A model generated the notes under the pieces. The model saw only the letters and a program-made list of their open reading frames with translations, was not told the DNA's origin and did not search any database. Below are positions 13,403 through 15,436 of a stretch of DNA of 15,436 nucleotides, in pieces. How positions within the stretch are numbered: position 1 is the stretch's first letter; each line of letters opens with the position of its first letter. Made by a program: the position numbers and the translations under genes. The DNA is from Chloroflexota bacterium. GTDB lineage: Bacteria > Chloroflexota > Limnocylindria > Limnocylindrales > CSP1-4. The DNA is taken from contig JADGQG010000024.1 of NCBI GenBank assembly GCA_017882025.1, positions 1 to 15,436 on the forward strand, in the 5' to 3' direction.

Positions 13403-15109
13403 TCAGGCGCTGCGGAGCGGCTCAACGACATCTGGCGGCGTGGCCGAGCGCGCCGCCGGTGCCTGGGTCTCGACATCGCGAGCCCGGAATGACGGCTCGC
13501 GGCCGTCGCGCAGGGCCACGGCCGTGGCGATGAAGCCGTCAAACAGCGGATGTGGCCGCTCGGGCCGGCTCTTGAACTCCGGGTGGAACTGGCTGGCCAC
13601 GAACCACGGGTGGTCGCGGAGCTCCACGATCTCCACGAGCCGTCCATCCGGCGACTGGCCGGACAGGATCATCCCAGCGCCTTCCAGGAGCGCTCGATAG
13701 CGGTTGTTCACCTCGAAGCGGTGGCGGTGGCGTTCGTAGACCACCTCGTCGCCGTAGACAGCATGGGCCTTGGAGCCCGGGGCCAGGCGCGCCGGGTAGA
13801 GCCCCAGGCGCATCGTCCCGCCCTTCTCCTCCAGGTCCCGCTGGTCCGGCATGAAGTCGATCACCGGGTGCGCGGTGAACATGTCGAACTCGGTCGAGTT
13901 CACGTCGTCCGAGCCGGTCAGGGCGCGCGCGAACTCGATGACCGCGCATTGCAGCCCAAGGCAGAGGCCGAGGTACGGGACACGGTGCTCGCGCGCATAC
14001 CGGGCAGCAAGGACCTTGCCTTCGATCCCGCGGTGGCCGAAGCCGCCGGGCACGAGGATCGCGGTCGCGCCGGCGAGCGCCTCGTCCACGTTCTCGGCCG
14101 TCAGCGTCTCGGAGTTGACCCAGCGGACCTTCACGTCCACGCCGTTCGCCCAGCCGGCGTGCTTGAGCGACTCGGTCACGGAGAGATACGCGTCCGGGAG
14201 CTCGATGTACTTCCCGACGAGGGCGACCTCCAGCTCCGGCTTCGGGCGCTTGATCAACTCCACCAGCCGCCGCCAGCGCTCCAGGTCCGGCGGCGCGGCC
14301 GATTCCCCCAGGCCAAGGTCGCGCACCAGGAGGTCGCCGAGGCCGGACTCCTCGAACAGGAGCGGCACTTCGTAGATCGTGTCGGCGGTAACGGCCGGGA
14401 TGACCGCGTCAACGGCCACGTCCGTGAAGAGCGCGATCTTTTCCCGGATCTCGTCGCTGACCGGGTGGTCCGAACGCAGGATGATGACGTCGGGCTGGAT
14501 GCCGATCCCCCGCAGCTCTTTCACGGAGTGCTGGGTGGGCTTCGTCTTGAGCTCGCCCGTGGCCTGGAGGGCAGGCAGCAGGGTGACGTGGACGTAGACC
14601 ACGTTCTGGCGGCCAACGTCTTTGCGCATCTGGCGGATCGCCTCGAGGAAGGGCAGGCTCTCGATGTCACCGACCGTCCCGCCGACTTCGATGATGACGA
14701 CGTCGGCGCCGCCGTCGCGCGAGACGCGCCGGATCCGCTCCTTGATCTCGTTCGTGATGTGCGGGATCACCTGGACGGTGCCGCCCAGGTAGTCACCGCG
14801 GCGTTCTTTGGCGATGACCGCCTGGTAGATGCGGCCAGTGGTCACGTTCGAGAGCTGCGAGAGGTTTTCGTCGATGAACCGCTCGTAGTGGCCCAGGTCG
14901 AGGTCCGTCTCTGCGCCGTCGTCGGTGACGAAGACCTCGCCGTGCTGGTACGGCGACATGGTCCCCGGATCCACGTTGATGTACGGATCCAGCTTGAGGA
15001 CGGAGACGGAGATGCCGCGCGCCTTGAGCAGGCGACCGATGCTCGCAGCGGTGATGCCCTTCCCGAGGGAGGATGTGACCCCTCCGGTCACAAAGACATA
15101 CTTCGCCAT
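13403..15109 (-). CDS. pyrG: CTP synthase PyrG
   Basis: PyrG makes CTP from UTP, glutamine and ATP, the last step of pyrimidine nucleotide synthesis. The 568-residue protein has the synthetase domain (1-270) beginning KYVFVTGGVTSSLGKGI (3-19, P-loop), with SPYQHGEVFVTDDGAETDLDLGHYERF (52-78) and VGGTVGDIES (142-151). The class I glutamine amidotransferase domain (about 290-540) has nucleophile Cys383 (LGLCLGLQ) and His509/Glu511 (FHPE). The oxyanion motif is VPGGFGHRG (353-361). A C-terminal tail of about 25 residues (Ala/Pro/Arg) is extra to the catalytic fold. The ATG at 15109 has GGAGGAG 8 nt upstream. Nothing in the short leader resembles the CTP-sensing attenuator known from Firmicutes. 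The gene is first of the minus-strand series in this window. Confidence 0.98.
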   Translation of the reverse strand: MAKYVFVTGGVTSSLGKGITAASIGRLLKARGISVSVLKLDPYINVDPGTMSPYQHGEVFVTDDGAETDLDLGHYERFIDENLSQLSNVTTGRIYQAVIAKERRGDYLGGTVQVIPHITNEIKERIRRVSRDGGADVVIIEVGGTVGDIESLPFLEAIRQMRKDVGRQNVVYVHVTLLPALQATGELKTKPTQHSVKELRGIGIQPDVIILRSDHPVSDEIREKIALFTDVAVDAVIPAVTADTIYEVPLLFEESGLGDLLVRDLGLGESAAPPDLERWRRLVELIKRPKPELEVALVGKYIELPDAYLSVTESLKHAGWANGVDVKVRWVNSETLTAENVDEALAGATAILVPGGFGHRGIEGKVLAARYAREHRVPYLGLCLGLQCAVIEFARALTGSDDVNSTEFDMFTAHPVIDFMPDQRDLEEKGGTMRLGLYPARLAPGSKAHAVYGDEVVYERHRHRFEVNNRYRALLEGAGMILSGQSPDGRLVEIVELRDHPWFVASQFHPEFKSRPERPHPLFDGFIATAVALRDGREPSFRARDVETQAPAARSATPPDVVEPLRSA

Positions 15110-15130
15110 GGGCCGCGCTCCTCCGGGGTT

Positions 15131-15149
15131 TTTCCGATGCTACCGGAAA
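15131..15149 (-). promoter_or_regulatory. Dyad and -10-like box upstream of pyrG
   Basis: TTTCCG (15131-15136) and CGGAAA (15144-15149) form a perfect 6-bp inverted repeat with a 7-bp centre. On the minus strand the centre holds TAGCAT (15142-15137), a -10-like box 27 bp before the pyrG ATG. No matching -35 is clear. A repressor dyad over the -10, or a small RNA hairpin, are both possible. Confidence 0.35.
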
Positions 15150-15250
15150 GCGGGCGGAGGCGCCAGTGGCACTGATTCGGTCGCCGTGCCCCTCCTTCAG
15201 TGCCGCCCACCCGCCCCGCACGCGGGAAACGAGGGCCGGCAGGGTCCGGG

Positions 15251-15306
15251 TTATCGGCTGGGCCGATCGTCCGGAGCCGGGGCGTGCTCGGAAACACGGC
15301 GAATCT
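15251..15306. repeat. Direct repeat, copy A
   Basis: The copy starts TTATCGGCTGGGCC and continues to about 15306. It is nearly identical to 15349-15405, with two mismatches in the first 44 positions. It contains a perfect dyad ATCGGC-TGG-GCCGAT (15252-15266) and a short CGTG/CACG inverted repeat further on, so it may fold as two hairpins. Confidence 0.85.
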
Positions 15307-15348
15307 GCCGCCCGAGGCGCCGCGCTTCGGCTATTGGCAGAGCCTCGC

Positions 15349-15405
15349 TTATCGGCTGGGCCAATCGTCCGGAGCCGTGGCGTGCTCGGAAAACGCGGCC
15401 AACCT
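15349..15405. repeat. Direct repeat, copy B
   Basis: This is the second copy, offset 98 nt from copy A. The first dyad is imperfect here (GCCAAT instead of GCCGAT). ATTGGC at 15333-15338, just upstream, is complementary to that GCCAAT. The distal short stem is kept in shifted form (GCGT/ACGC in place of CGTG/CACG). The window ends soon after, so further copies may lie beyond it. Confidence 0.85.
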
Positions 15406-15436
15406 CGGGCGGAATCAACCGGTCGACGCAACGGTC

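Larger units (their letters stand above)
15110..15436. other. Intergenic region upstream of pyrG, no gene recognised
   Basis: These 327 bases contain the pyrG ribosome binding site, the 15131-15149 dyad and two long direct repeats. Reading frames that cross it on either strand show no family resemblance. The peptide encoded by one repeat copy reappears in another frame at the second copy, because the copies are 98 nt apart, which argues for a DNA or RNA element and not for coding. Confidence 0.5.

Noticed and set aside
13550..15175. 541-codon open frame on the plus strand
   Set aside because: It mirrors pyrG on the opposite strand, with no family resemblance and no ribosome binding site.
15251..15405. 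CRISPR array
   Set aside because: Only two copies are visible, the units are too long (about 56 nt) and imperfect, and no cas genes are nearby.

Overview
The window is a very GC-rich (visibly about 70%) bacterial chromosomal segment holding mostly housekeeping genes. It shows no phage, insertion sequence, CRISPR or secretion-system signature. Gene content and style suggest a high-GC, Gram-positive-like lineage. The evidence is Obg with a C-terminal OCT domain, an adjacent obg-nadD-rsfS run, comEA-comEC-holA, a TalC-type small transaldolase, a LysM/M23 wall hydrolase and a stand-alone luciferase-like oxidoreductase. Chloroflexota (Limnocylindria-like) is my best guess, but this is an inference from style and not from a marker search.

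Plus strand, left part (1-6345): a luciferase-like (probably F420-dependent) oxidoreductase at 177-1118 is followed by a structured 248-bp intergenic region with two strong hairpins. A tightly packed run then follows: comEA, comEC, an HD-domain protein and holA. comEA and comEC overlap by GTGA, as do the HD gene and holA. This run covers DNA uptake (ComEA receptor, ComEC channel), an uncharacterised HD hydrolase and the delta subunit of the replicative clamp loader. The comEC frame has no stop where the protein should end and runs 482 nt into the HD gene. This is the most notable anomaly in the window.

Minus strand, right part (read from 15109 down to 6385): pyrG (CTP synthase), a doubtful 57-codon ORF, talC (transaldolase), rho (with a clear sigma70-like promoter and a roughly 97-nt leader), a membrane-anchored LysM-M23 endopeptidase, obg, nadD, rsfS and a small zinc-ribbon-like protein. 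The two gene blocks converge at 6346-6384, where a 10-bp GC hairpin could end transcription both ways. obg-nadD-rsfS is a classic ribosome-assembly/NAD cluster. Here the LysM-M23 gene lies 46 bp upstream of obg, where many genomes have rplU-rpmA.

The right end (15110-15436) has no recognisable gene. It contains a pair of near-identical repeats of about 56 nt, 98 nt apart, upstream of pyrG. Their core spacing motif recurs once, inverted, downstream of the first gene. I did not find a convincing new multi-gene system. The items worth following up are the comEC/HD junction, the possible leaderless start there, the structured intergenic regions and the terminal repeats.
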